Source of the DNA: Sodiomyces alkalinus F11
Lineage: Eukaryota > Ascomycota > Sordariomycetes > Glomerellales > Plectosphaerellaceae
Assembly (NCBI RefSeq): GCF_003711515.1
Contig: NW_021167086.1
Coordinates: forward strand, 1,077,149 to 1,141,148
DNA: 64,000 bases
Direction of reading: 5' to 3'
The notes under the pieces are model-generated. The model ran no database searches and was not told the origin of the DNA. It worked only from the letters and a program-made list of their open reading frames with translations. Numbering within the stretch: position 1 is the stretch's first letter; each line of letters begins with the position of its first letter. Positions 45,986 to 56,986 of the stretch are shown here, piece by piece. The translations under genes and the position numbers were made by a program.

Positions 45986-46917
45986 GGCTGAGGAATTGAA
46001 GCCGGGGTGTTGNNNNNNNNNNNNNNNNNNNNNNNNNNNNNNNNNNNNNNNNTGAGGTTAATTAACTGAGCACCCGTTCTCTCTCTGTCATCCCATCCAT
46101 GTATACACACACGTTTACCGTCTCACTTTGCATGTCGTTTTGGTGACCAACCGAGTTCGGCCGTAGTATCGCGTGCTGAATCGGCGGGTTTCACAAGAGG
46201 TAATATAGAATAAGAGTGCATAGAGGCACCAAACATTACATAGCTATACAAAGATGCTGGGAGCTCTACTGATGTTCATACACTGCTAAGTGGTATTCGT
46301 TCAAACGATTTGGAGGGCCTTATATGTTTACATAGGCGAACTAAAAGTACGGCCATACGGAGAGACGTGCCTTTAGCTCATCAGGTCCGAGTACACGCCC
46401 CGTAACCAACTGTCTCTGTCTTGCTTTTATCTCGGTAGTACTTGACGCTACACAGCTCTCGGGTACGGCCAGCTTCTGACAGCGTTGTTTTGTTTTGCTT
46501 TCTTGTTTGGCAGCCGCGTTTCTTCCAACGGTTCCCCTTGAGAAGCGTAATCGGCGGATGTGCGCGGGGGTTGGGTTAGAACAACAAAAGGCCCTGATAA
46601 CTAAAAGAAGCTTGAGAGAATTGCGAAATCATAATAGTGCTGTCCATAATATGCACCTGTATTGTTTTGTAATGCAATGCAACCCCGAGCTCTACCCAAG
46701 CGCTATTTTGAGCTCATGTTGAATGAACGCCGGCCCATATGAATATAACCCCCATGCTCCATCCCTCCATCCGTCGTCTACCTCTGTGGCGTAGTTGAAA
46801 TGGTCCGTCCAGAAATTGTATGCCGGAGCTTCATCTCTGTAACTCTAGTGTTGTGTGTGTTTGGGGGGGGGGGGTGTGGTTCTTTTCTGTATTTGATGTT
46901 GTCGCCCGCCTTCCCCC
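45986..46917. other. Intergenic region with assembly gap
   Basis: This lies after the methyltransferase stop and before the end of the ethanolamine kinase. It contains the N run at 46013-46052 and a poly-G run at about 46862-46873. No gene is supported; an open frame at 46495-46722 has no domain. Confidence 0.5.
46013..46052. other. Assembly gap of 40 N
   Basis: Forty consecutive N between contigs. The real distance may differ, so spacing across this point is not reliable. Confidence 0.99.
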
Positions 46918-48343
46918 TTACTCGTCTTGGCACCATCTCCTTTCCCTGAGGGGCAGCTCCCGTCCAGAGGCGGCTCTGCTCGCATCAGCTTCGGCCTTCC
47001 AAGCCCAGTACTCGGCCAACCTGGTCTCCGCGTACGAGGCGTAGTCGAAGTCGATGTCGGAAATGATAGCCTGGATCAGGGCCCAGATGCCCCAGTAGAA
47101 CCCGGGTATGCCCCGGAAGAGGTCGACCTCGGCGTTCAGCTTGGCGACTTCGGCCTTCCGATCGACCTTGGCCTCCCCCGGTAGCAAGTTATAGTAGGAC
47201 TCGATGTATTGCTGGATAAACTCCTGCCGCTGGGACCGCGTGGGGAGGACGCTGTGATCGCACTCGAAACCGCCCCACTCGGCGAAGTGGTTGGCGAGGT
47301 CGAAGGCGGCGGGAGAAGGCGTCGCGTACTCGTAGTCGATGAAGCTGACTGAGGGGGTATCGTCATCATTATCGTCATTTGGCGGACCGCTGGACTGCGG
47401 GGGGAGCACAATCACGTTGCCGCACAGGAGGTCACAATGGGCAAAGACGAGCTAGAAAAGAAAACAAAGGTTCAGCTTCCTGTTGCGGTGGCACCATGTC
47501 ATGATGTATATGTGATAAATATGCGATATATGGTCTTACCCCATTGTCGCCCAGGCCGGGGCGCTGGCTAAGCTGCTTGACTAAGCTATCTAGCTCCTCT
47601 TGAAGCTCGGATTGTCTCGCCCTCTGTTCCGGGGTGGCAGTTGGTAGGGCGAGGATCCACTTGCGCATGACGGTCCAGAGGTTGGGGGCAAGTTTTCCGG
47701 GGGCGGTGTTGTCGATGAGGGCTTGGGTAGCCAATTGCCGCGCAGCGTCGTGGTGGTGGTGGTGGTCGACATGACCATTTCGGCCATCGTTGCTGTCTCC
47801 GCCGGTAGCTCCCCGGGAGACGCCGTTGGTAAGCGGGCTGGGGGACGAAGGGATGCAAGGCACGGTAGCGTGCCATTGCGCCAAGCGTCTCGCGACGGCG
47901 CAGTAAATCGAAGGCTTCCTAAGGTCGTCTGGGGTGGTAACCCTGCCCTTGATGTAGCGGTACAACATGCCGTTGTTGAAGCGCGCAATGAGTTCGGGGG
48001 CGAGACCGTACTTCATCAGCAGCGCATGGTTCTGGGCCTCCCGCTCGCGGTCGATGAGAACCGCCGTGCCAGCGCCATAGGCTCGCAGCAGGATGGCTTC
48101 AGAATCAACCTTGTCCTGGGACCACCCGCCCTTCTTGTTGATCGCCTTCAGTAGGGTATTGGTGATGCCGTCGGTGAAGCGCACGAACTCGATTTTGGAA
48201 TCCGGGGAGGCCCACTCCGGTCGCACGGCGAGGATCAGGCGGGTGGCAGACTGTTGGGAGTCTTGGCTATCATACCGAGACGGGATGAAGCGTATGGTAT
48301 GGGCGCTGCCATTGGGAAGGCCATTGCTAGTCGTGGACGCCAT
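46918..48343 (-). CDS. EKI1: Ethanolamine kinase
   Basis: The enzyme phosphorylates ethanolamine in the first step of the CDP-ethanolamine (Kennedy) pathway; it may also act on choline. Exons 48343-47540 and 47451-46918 give 445 residues; the intron has donor GTAAGA and acceptor TTCTAG, phase 0. The kinase fold is clear: FVRFTDGITNTLLKAINKK (nucleotide-binding segment), VLIDREREAQNHALLMKYGL, then the catalytic HCDLLCGNVI (His273, Asp275, Asn280), then IDYEYA with the metal-binding Asp near 307. FDLANHFAEWGGFECDHS completes it. A Gly/Asn/His-rich insert with six His lies around residues 195-205. An in-frame ATG at 48436 would add 31 residues; 48343 (MASTTSNGLPNG) fits the family better. Confidence 0.92.
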
Positions 48344-49935
48344 CGTTTGAAGGCCAAATGCCAGATAGGTGGCAAATTGGAGCGGCCGCGGTACTTTCGC
48401 CGGAGGGCAGATTTCGAGCAACTGGTTCAAGGCCAAATAATTCGGGGAACCAGGAAGGAGGGCGTTACTTCTATTGACGATGGTCCAGATGATACGACCA
48501 AAGTCAGGATGCTAGAGATAACACTGAAAGACTGAAAGGGGGGTGCAAAGAAGGGGGGAGGGCAAGGGTAGGAGAAATGAATATTATGTCGCGATGCGGT
48601 AGTATCCGTGGACCGTGTGCATAACGTAGGTTATGTTACGTAGTGTAGGTGTATAGTGTGTAGTGTATAGTGTAGCGTAAGGGGGAGGCAAGCGCGGGAA
48701 CGAGGGGAATTGGAAAATTGTCAGTGCGGTCTGCGAGAGGGTGGGATATTATTCCAAGGCACCCGGGAGCGACTTGACCGCTTGAGTCCCTTGGTGTTCA
48801 GACTTGGGCTAGGTATCCCCGCTCTTCGCCCAGTGCAGGCACACGACCTGCTTCCCGTCCTGTCAATGGATTCAATGGATTATGATTAAAAATAAAAGAA
48901 TTAAATAAGAAGAAAAAAAAAGATGTGTGAAGCGTGTCGACCACAATACGTCTCCTATGTAGTTGAGAGCTAAAATTTGCCGAAATGAGCTCTGGCTCTG
49001 GAGGGTTTACAGGATTACTGTACGTTGTAATGCTGATTTTCGCTTAACACGTCCTCCTTGGGCTCGTAGATTATGGGTACAGGAAAATGCGAGGGGTTCA
49101 GCCCTTTTCAGTAGAAAGTGAACAAGAGACAAGAAGAAAAAAAAAAGGAAAAAAAAAAGGCGTGTGCAGGGCTATCTATGTAGGTAGGTTGGTGGCATAA
49201 ACATGTGATAGTGGTGGGAGAAAATGACATCCACCACGCAGCACATTAATTACCTGTATGATGAGGGGGCGGGGCGGAGCCAGGGGATCTTCCCCTTCGA
49301 CTATTTATCCGTGTCCAATATTTGTCGAATAATTTACCTCCCCACCAACCACCATCCACGCACCACGGAGTACGTACCACACTGTTCTGTCCGGGGAGGG
49401 GAGCAAGTTCCAAAGACCGTCATTTTTGCTGATGACGTGATGCACTAGCCGCAATATTACAGGTACGTAATATTGTGTGGCTGGAGAATGACGCACGGAT
49501 ACCTTACTGGTACCTTACATAACACGACGGCGTATTGTTTGCACGAAGGATCTCCGGAGTGTGTGTCCATCGTACGCCTGTCCGACGACGTCCCTTGTGT
49601 AATTAGCTGATGCCCGCCGTCCATCATATCTACCTACCTTACGGTATGTAGACAGACATCCAAGAGAAAGGCAATCCAACGCACCTGGCCATACGTTGCA
49701 AACACTCAACCTCGTGACCCATCCAACTTTTGTACTGGGTCTCTTTTCTCAGATCACATGGTCAATGTTTGGGTGGGTAGTTGGACAGTAGCTGAGACTC
49801 GTGTACACGTTACAGCCTTGAGACTTAAGTCCAGCCTCGAGGCTTTCACTCCCCCATTCTGCTTCTTCGCGCTCGGCCCGGCCGGCTCTATACTCGCTAC
49901 CTAAGGTAGGGTAGGTAAAAGTCGCAAAAGTCACA
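48344..49935. promoter_or_regulatory. Divergent upstream region, EKI1 / NPR3
   Basis: About 1.6 kb. Near 48633-48675 there is a GTGTAGTGTATAGTGTAG-type short repeat. A-rich runs lie at 48885-48921 and 49134-49160. GGAGTACGTACC occurs at 49364-49378 and CTACCTAAGGTAGGG near 49897, just before NPR3. No other gene is supported. Confidence 0.4.
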
Positions 49936-52351
49936 ATGTCTCAGCCCGTACTGCCTAACCCGAACAACTTCCTCGCCGTCGCTCTTGTTATCAACCGATC
50001 TCGAGACGGTCCCAACTTCGTCTTTCATTACCCTCCCCAGGTCCGTCCACCTCACAGCCAGCCAGGCCAGTCCCAAGATGGCTCGCCACCGGAGCCCCGT
50101 GATGCCGATGACGCCCTCCTCGAGCGCCTCAACGAGCCCGTGTCTTCCCTCGACGACCCCGTCGATCCCTCCTCATCTTCCGGCCACCCTCCACCCCATG
50201 GTTGGGATGACCACCGCTTCACTGAAAACGGCGCCCAGATCGTGCCCTGGGAACACGTTGCCGGCTTCCCCACCAGGGACCTTGCCAGCATCTTAACGCC
50301 GGGGAGATCATATCACAAAAAGCTCTTCCAGCTATCCCTTGACCCGCTCTACTGCGTGTCCTGCCCGATCCACGTTCCCGAGTCTGGAATCTGGAAGAAA
50401 AAGAAAACGAAGAAGCCGGACCAGGCGAAGAGTGTCAGGACCGAAGATGCCATCACCACTCCTTCTGACATCGACCTAGCCCGCCAAGGTGCCCATGCTT
50501 CTTCTACTAACGGGGGTGAAACCTCCCAACCCGAGCAAAAGGACAAGGACAAGGACAAGGACAAGGACAGGGACAAGGACAGGGACAGGGACGGGGACAG
50601 GAGCGATGAAGTGGACGATAAGAGAGCCTCCATGACCATGTTCAACTTGGTCTTCATTCTTCACCCGCGAAAATACCAGGTCAAGGAGCTCGTCGCCACC
50701 CTATATCTCAACATCATAAGGAAAGTCAGCAAGGCCTACAAATACAGCCAGCAGAGTAGCGACTTTGTGTGGAAAGAATCGAAGCGTATTATAGCCCTAA
50801 AGGAAAAAGGACGAGAGGAAAGTGAGCCGCACCTCTTCCGCCTGCGCACCCCCCCAGCCCCCTTTCCTCCTTCTTGTGCATTGCGTTGCGTCTGCCACCA
50901 CCTCGACCTCCGTCTTACGCCGCTTTTAACCCTTTTAATATTTCTGTCGCTAATCCCAATCTCGGTGGACAGGGTGGAAAATGGGAACCTTGTGGACAGA
51001 GATTCTCAGTTCTTCCTCTCTAGCTGCTTCCGTCCAGGACATATACGAAGCTGTCTCCCAAAACAGAATCGCCGCGCTCCAACTTGACACAGCTGCTGGG
51101 CCCCTGACGCCGTCGGTTCAAATCCCGGTCCCTTTCTACGTCGCGGACTTGCCCCCGGACGGCGAAGAGGGCCAGCGCGGCCTCTGGCTGACTAGCGCCA
51201 ACTCCTTCATTAGCGAGGATTCTCTGGACGAACCTGGGTTTCTGGATCGCAACTTTGCCCTGCTCCTCATGGAAGACGAGAGGAAAATCATTGCCGAACT
51301 GCAAGCCGATCCGGATCCTACCACAGCTGCTATGGTCGAGTTTGTTCGCCTCTCCAAGCCTACACAGTCGTACGTTCGCATTTCTATCATTCCATCTCCG
51401 TGTAGCATGAGACGTAATAACAGATTATATTTGCCCAGTTTCTACCAAGTCGGCCAAAGTAACGTACTTTCCTTAAGCCAGGTTCGCAAGTATGCACAAC
51501 ACTTCATCTTTTGGCGTCGTGCCATCGCCATCCCGCCTCTTCACGCCCGCGACGTCTACATCCTCTCTCCCAATTGCGATACCCGCCGCCTGCCCCGAGC
51601 CAGCGTTGAATGGCAAAAGACCTTTCCGCTTGCTCCACCCCTAACCAACTTCTTGGCCGAGCTCTCCTACGCTCCCCGCCCGTACAAGCACTTCTGCCCA
51701 AGCAAAGCGCACCGCTCTACGTATCTCCTCATGCTGGCCTGGCTTATGCGCGGGGGCTGGGTCACCCAGCTCTGCACTTTCGCCTACGTCGTCGTCTGGC
51801 CCGAGATCCAGTACGAGGTCGAGTACCAGCTCGAGGCGGAAGAGCTCCGGCGTGCCGAGGAGGGCCCAGCTTCCGGGACCAGCATCCCCAGCTCGAGCTT
51901 CGAATCGTCCGAAGACCCCCATCGTCCTTTCGGCGACGACGCACATGTGCCGACCATCAACGAACAGGCCGCCGAGCAAGCGCGGCTGGAGCGTATCGCC
52001 GAGAAGACGCAGCGCGAGGCCGCAGAAAAAGCCTCTGCGCATGCCCTCAAGGTTGTCCCGACGGCGACGGCTCATCCGTCCGTGAACAATGCGCCGCACC
52101 TAGCCCACATGACGCCGCATATCATTTTAGACGCTAAGAAAGCTACCGGCAAGGAGTCCCTGTACATGTCTGCCATCGCAAGGAGGCTGAACGACGAGAA
52201 GCTCGCCAAGGCGTGGCATGGCTTCTGCAAGTATTTCAACGGGAAGTCGGCACTCGAGAGGATCGCCCTGCAGGAGGACATGAAGCGCAAGGAAGCTTGG
52301 ACCTTGCTAACCGCCATGAGTGAGCATCTAATGGTGGTCCGTCATTGGTGA
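49936..52351 (+). CDS. NPR3: Nitrogen permease regulator 3, GATOR1/SEACIT subunit
   Basis: Npr3 with Npr2 and Iml1 inhibits TORC1 when amino acids are scarce, acting on Gtr GTPases at the vacuole. Exons 49936-50821, 50973-51369 and 51439-52351 give 731 residues. The N-terminal longin-like domain starts LAVALVINRSRDGPNFVFHY and resumes at ASMTMFNLVFILHP after a disordered insert with a Lys-Asp/Arg-Asp repeat. SLDPLYCVSCPIHV is typical. Further blocks are AQHFIFWRRAIAIPPLHARD and the WLMRGGWVTQLCTFAYVVVW region. The protein closes with LALQEDMKRKEAW-like helices and the family ending VVRHW. Intron 1 has GTGAGC and GACAG. Intron 2 (69 bp, GTACGT to CCCAG) is a multiple of three without a stop, so an unspliced form would still be read through. 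Confidence 0.92.
50539..50599 (+). repeat. Coding hexanucleotide repeat in NPR3
   Basis: Repeats of AAGGAC and AGGGAC give a Lys-Asp/Arg-Asp string (KDKDKDKDKDRDKDRDRD) inside the disordered insert of the longin-like domain. The array is slippage-prone and likely to vary in length. Confidence 0.8.
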
Positions 52352-53370
52352 AGGCGGTGCGTGCTGAGGAGGCATGACCATCCTAGACCATCGGTGAAGA
52401 AGCCAGACAGCTTCTGCTCAGGGCAATTGGCCTGCTTATAGCGGTTACAAGCATACTGGTCTATATGTAAGGATGCGTTGCGCAGAATCCACTCTGTAAT
52501 GTCCTCGCATCAAAATATCACGCTGGCGCGCAATGGCGGCCCCACCTCAGAACCGTCCCGGGGGTTGAGAAGGAGAAACAGAAAAGGGGGGGCAGAGTGG
52601 AAAGGGAAGCAAAAAGATCCATGGAGATGGATACTGATATACTGGCACAAAAACAGGGCCTGATTTGACAGCATGCAATTACGCTGATGCAATAACAAGA
52701 AGCTATGGCTCGTGGGCAGGCTTAAACACTTGCAAACAGTATGAAATCATCAAACCCCAAGCTTCGCCTATCCTTATGCCAGGCCGACCAACCCTCAGAA
52801 GGTATCAATGCATGAAAGAGGAGAGGGGAGAGGAAGATGCCATCCGAATAAGAGCCGAAAAGCAACGCATGCGGCAAAATTTCGCAGACGGACCAACGAC
52901 CGAGATTAGACCCTTCCTAGAAAGAGAGAAAAAGAAAAGGACAGAAAATGGAAAAAGAAGAGGAAAGAAAGAAATAGAAATCAACTTGAGCACACGGAAC
53001 ATTACCGACTCCTCTTCCCTCGTCTGTCCCAGACTAAGAGCGAAGCCAACGCCAAATATCCCCAGATCTTCCGTGGTATGTATGTGTTCCTAAAACCGAG
53101 CTCTGATGCAAAGGAGAAAGGTAAAAAAAGGAAGTAAAAAAAAAGAAGAAAAAAAAAGGAAAAGCAGAAAAGAGGGCTCAGATATACGAAGAAGCTTTCC
53201 CCTTGCATATAAACCATCCCGCAGATAAAACCAACCCCTTCCGACGACTGCGGGCAGTATGGTGGGCCCGGAAAGACAGTGTAAAAAGACTCTCCAAGCC
53301 GAAAGATGGATATGGACAGTCAGTCGTGTCTGCGTAGACCATGTTCTGCGCCTTGCGGGCACGTCTCTCT
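52352..53370. other. Convergent intergenic region, purine-rich
   Basis: This lies between the NPR3 and bHLH stops. The plus strand has long A+G runs at 52910-52985 and 53110-53172. Open frames here reflect that skew (Lys/Arg/Glu strings) and have no domain. Confidence 0.4.
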
Positions 53371-54975
53371 CTACTGGGTAAGGTCCATTCCAAACTCGTC
53401 TTCTTCCTTGAAGTTCATTGTGCCTTGATCACCATCGTCGTCGTCCGGTTCGTGCCAGAAGTCGGTGGCACCGCCCGCGCCACCACCCACCATACCGCCA
53501 TTACTGTCACCCCCTGGACTGACAGAGATCCCCTCGGTTGTATTGCGAGAACCGTTCAGGGATTCTCCGCGAATGTCGGTATGGTTGGGAACTCGCAACC
53601 CAGATCCAGGCGTCCGGGAGTACGACATCGTGTCGTTCTTGGACATGGCCTCCATCAACTCGGTTTGCATGCGTTTCTCATCCTCGGTCAATTCGAAGGG
53701 AAAATGCCCGCCTAGCTCGGAGATAACGTTCATAAGTTCTTCCTGCTGTTGAAGTTTGAGATGCAACATCCACATCAAATCCCGTGTCCAGCTGACGGCG
53801 CCGTTCAAAATATCGCCCTTGTTAGGACCCTTGTCCTTTTCCTCGATAGGCAGGCCTGTGGTGATGCTACCAGCCGTGCTCCCTGCCGCACGACGAGCGC
53901 CAGGGCCGGCAAGGCCCGAGGTGGCTTGGCTGGGACTTGACACGCCAGTTAGACTAGGCGAGAGCGGGGTCCCATTCTGGAGCATTTTTCGAATCTTCTC
54001 GTCCTCCAGCCTATGTGAAGGCACCAGTCGGCTGAGATCCTGGATTCTCTCGTTGATATTGTCACGGCGTCTTCGCTCTACGAGGTTGTGGGATTCACGG
54101 CGGCGCTTCCGCTTCATCTCCTGAGATGATACGGCGTTGCTATGAGCAACTCCAAGTTTGGCTGGCATTGACGAGCCCCCTTTCATCATGACCTCGTTCA
54201 GTTGTGCAAGGCTAGGCTGAACAGGCGAAAATCCGGATCCGTATGAGGCGGCCATGGTATTGGGTGATTGCATCCATGGCCCAGAGGGGGACTTGCCATC
54301 GTGCAAACCTGGTGCGGGAATGGACTGTGACGCGAATCCTGCCGAGTCCTGAGAGCCGATCGGAACTCCATGCATGGCTGCCTTTGCCGTCATGGGACCC
54401 CGCGAGTTGGAACCTTTCCGCTGCATGGCCTGTGCCATTCGAGCCCTGTTCTTGGCATTAAGGAAGTTGGCGTCAGCTCCTTCGGCATTCAGATCGGACC
54501 CTGTCAGTGGAGAAGCGGAGTAGGAGATGGGAGACTGGAGAGACGTTCCGAGGGACTGAGGGTTGAACTGTCGAAACTGGGAATTGTTAAAGCTGTGGAC
54601 GTAAGGGCTCTGAATCGGGTCACCATCGGGAGTGTTGGAGTAGCCATTCATAGTAGACTGGTCGATGCCATGGTGCGAGCCATATATGGGCTGGGTATAA
54701 CCCATATTCATTTCTGACATGCCGCTGAAGTCTTGCCCGTGACTGTGCATTCCTTGGCCGTCGGTAGGACTGCTTAATCCGTCCAGGAGTTCGTCATCGC
54801 CGAATAGGGCGGAGCCACTTGAATAGGCGTTCGACGAAGTGGCTTGATTAGAACCGTTGAAATTGTTCCCATAAGAGGAGGCGGAAAAGTTGCCACTCAT
54901 GGCGAGGTCGTTGGGATCGATCGCTTGGCCACCACTGGCTCCTCCTCCGAACTGGCCAAACCCGTGTTGCGCCAT
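53371..54975 (-). CDS. bHLH transcription factor with long loop
   Basis: A single coding exon of 534 residues. The first 280 residues are Ser/Gly/Asn/Gln-rich and disordered. The basic region and helix 1 lie at about 287-321: KRKRRRESHNLVERRRRDN then INERIQDLSRLVP. His296, Glu300 and Arg304 have the 5-9-13 spacing of class B factors that bind the E-box CACGTG. Helix 2 is at about 384-410 (PNKGDILNGAVSWTRDLMWM) and leads into a coiled coil (HLKLQQQEELMNVISELGG). The loop is about 60 residues, far beyond the usual size. The acidic C-terminus (EPDDDDGDQ, FKEEDEFGMD) may activate transcription. It corresponds to the conserved Pezizomycotina bHLH type; no target pathway is assigned. The leader has an apparent 103-bp intron (55150-55252; GTGAGT, CTAAC, TTTTAG). 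Confidence 0.9.
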   Translation of the reverse strand: MAQHGFGQFGGGASGGQAIDPNDLAMSGNFSASSYGNNFNGSNQATSSNAYSSGSALFGDDELLDGLSSPTDGQGMHSHGQDFSGMSEMNMGYTQPIYGSHHGIDQSTMNGYSNTPDGDPIQSPYVHSFNNSQFRQFNPQSLGTSLQSPISYSASPLTGSDLNAEGADANFLNAKNRARMAQAMQRKGSNSRGPMTAKAAMHGVPIGSQDSAGFASQSIPAPGLHDGKSPSGPWMQSPNTMAASYGSGFSPVQPSLAQLNEVMMKGGSSMPAKLGVAHSNAVSSQEMKRKRRRESHNLVERRRRDNINERIQDLSRLVPSHRLEDEKIRKMLQNGTPLSPSLTGVSSPSQATSGLAGPGARRAAGSTAGSITTGLPIEEKDKGPNKGDILNGAVSWTRDLMWMLHLKLQQQEELMNVISELGGHFPFELTEDEKRMQTELMEAMSKNDTMSYSRTPGSGLRVPNHTDIRGESLNGSRNTTEGISVSPGGDSNGGMVGGGAGGATDFWHEPDDDDGDQGTMNFKEEDEFGMDLTQ

Positions 54976-56365
54976 GTCGAAAATGGGTATAGGAGATGAA
55001 CAGACGAGGGGAAAGGAAATTCGGAGGTACAAGGAAATTTAACTTTGAAGCACACCAAGTCCAGATGGGATCCCGTAACTATAGGCGCAGGCCGATATTG
55101 GAAGTGACTGGGTCGAATTTCCACAGGTGCAATGAGGCCGCGATGTCGTCTAAAACAAAAAGCGCAAGTTAGCGTCAGCTTGGGTGGATGGGCTGAAGAT
55201 GTCTGGGGTGGAACTCCGGCCGGGATGCTGAAATGGGTTCGGTGACTACTCACGTCGGAGATGAACAATAGCGTGGCGACGCAATGTCGATGGATTTTAG
55301 CCGTCTGTTTATCTCTCTCCACGCGCCATGAGGCACTGGAAAGTCAGGTTCGTCAGGTTCTGCGCTCGGATTTCGGGCGCGGCGTAGAATGGGTTGGGTC
55401 GCGGGTGCGATCGGCGAGACTTTCTCCTCTCCGTCACTTTTGCTGAGAGGCAATCAAGGACTGAGACGATGCCACAACCCCCTTGTAGGATTTATGCAGG
55501 TCGCGCAATTGTGGGAGCGATGATGGACGAGTTATCTGGTGCTCGTATGGATTCTTTTTTTTCTCTTTCTGGATTTGCTGATGAGAACCGCCTGTTGTCG
55601 TTGTCTTCTCGACTGCCTTCGGATGTGGGAGAGATGACCCAGTCGAGAAATGGGCGCGGGTGGCTTGGCTTGGCTATGTTATCTGTGTCGGGGGGGAGGC
55701 CTCGGCTATCGCAGCGTTGTAATGCTCCGGGCAAAAGATAATATGGGCAAGGGAGCGCTGCTGGTTGTGCGGATATCGAAAAGGCACCTAGGCTTCAAGG
55801 GAGTGAGCTAGGTCCTATAGGCAATGAAATAAATGTTGCGTTTGTTGGGATTTATTGATTGACATTGACACCTGGGAAGTTGGGTGTGGATGGGGGAAGA
55901 TCAGTGATAGATAGGACTGGAGGGGTAAGGTAGGTAGGCAGTGGGCGACTCCACTTATTGGTGTCAGGGTTGCTGTACGTACGTGTATCCGTACAATAGG
56001 AGCACAGCAGGGATCAAAAGGCCTACTCGACTTCGTAGGCACGTCCTTTCCCACTTTCCCAGGTAAGGTAAGGTAAGGAAGGTACGTGAAAACGGGAAAG
56101 TATTTGTACCTCGTAGAATATGATGTACTCCGTATGGACTTTGCGCGCTTAGAATACTTAGTATTGTCGGAGCCACGGCTTCTTCGTCCGGGTTGACCAA
56201 GCTCCCACAAGTTGATGCGTCGCAAAGTACGAAAGCACAGAGTTAGAGTAGGAGACAAATCAAAAAGATGGCGAGAGCTGAGAGGTGGAGTAGGGTGGAA
56301 GGATTGCTTTCGTTGGTGGAGGCAGTCTAATCTGTTGATAAGAGGGCGGTGAGGAAGGAGCCCAA
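54976..56365. promoter_or_regulatory. Leader and promoter of the bHLH gene
   Basis: The 5' leader intron at 55150-55252 is supported by donor, branch and acceptor on the minus strand. Beyond it are TTTATTGATTGACATTGACA near 55850 and a CAGGTAAGGTAAGGTAAGG array near 56060. No other gene is supported up to 56365. Confidence 0.4.
55150..55252 (-). other. Putative 5' UTR intron of the bHLH gene
   Basis: On the minus strand the donor ACGTGAGT (GT at 55252-55251), the branch sequence GCTAACTT and the acceptor TTTTGTTTTAG (AG at 55151-55150) are in the right order and spacing for a fungal intron. It lies about 175 bp upstream of the start codon. Its existence is inferred from signals alone. Confidence 0.5.
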
Positions 56366-56599
56366 TCAGTACATGATTTTGACTTGTGCGAAAGAACTAA
56401 ATAACAAGAGCTCGTCGACTCTTGGCAGATCTACCTGCTCCGCACGGTCTTCCAGGTATTTGTAGAACTTGGAAGGGATGTAACGGTGCAAATAGGGCAT
56501 CTGCGGGGAAGGCCGGGGAGGGGAATCCGTGGAAGGATGGAGAGAAATACGCGATGACTTGGCATAGGTAGACAGACAGGTAATATGCGTACGCACACC
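56366..56599 (-). CDS. Possible last exons of an unrecognised small gene
   Basis: On the minus strand, acceptor CCCCGCAG is followed at 56500 by ATGCCCTATTTG, opening a 44-codon frame to a stop at 56366. Its sequence looks protein-like: PYLHRYIPSKFYKYLEDRAE then QVDLPRVDELLLF. A preceding frame ending at 56599 (TVSDEHLGAARREVLTSTRK then E) has donor GAG|GTGTGC and joins in phase across a 98-bp intron. That frame is closed upstream by a stop, so at least one more exon or another start is needed. I recognise no family. The exon could instead be a short stand-alone reading frame or chance. Confidence 0.3.
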   Translation of the reverse strand, partial: GVRTHITCLSTYAKSSRISLHPSTDSPPRPSPQMPYLHRYIPSKFYKYLEDRAEQVDLPRVDELLLFSSFAQVKIMY

Positions 56600-56961
56600 T
56601 CTTTCCTCGTGCTTGTCAAAACTTCGCGCCTCGCTGCTCCGAGGTGTTCGTCAGAAACTGTGTCAATGTATCTCGGTCTTTATTTCGGATCGATCGCGAA
56701 GATTCCTTCTTGTGTATTGACTCGATAAGGTTGTTCTGCGTTCTTAGAGGGCTCTGCGCGCAACGTTTTTGGGTCTCGTGCGTATCGACTATGCTGTGAT
56801 GGTGATGGGTATTTCGGTGAAAACTGCATGGAGGTTTACGAGGCTATATCGCGTTCAGGTACGAAGCGAAACGTCTTCGCCATGAAGAGGAGAGTACAGC
56901 AAGTGTATAATACGTATATATATATATATACTTCGTATGTTTAGTCCGATCCCGCAGAAAA

Positions 56962-56986
56962 GGGGGGGGGGGGGGGGGGGGGGGGG
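56962..56986 (+). repeat. Poly-G run, 25 bases
   Basis: Twenty-five consecutive G, with a (TA)n tract just upstream. Such a run can form G-quadruplex structures and is a common sequencing-error site, so its length is uncertain. Confidence 0.8.

Noticed and set aside
51105..51130. Possible tRNA T-loop (GGTTCAAATCC) inside NPR3
   Set aside because: There is no matching acceptor or anticodon stem, and the bases are part of a conserved coding exon.
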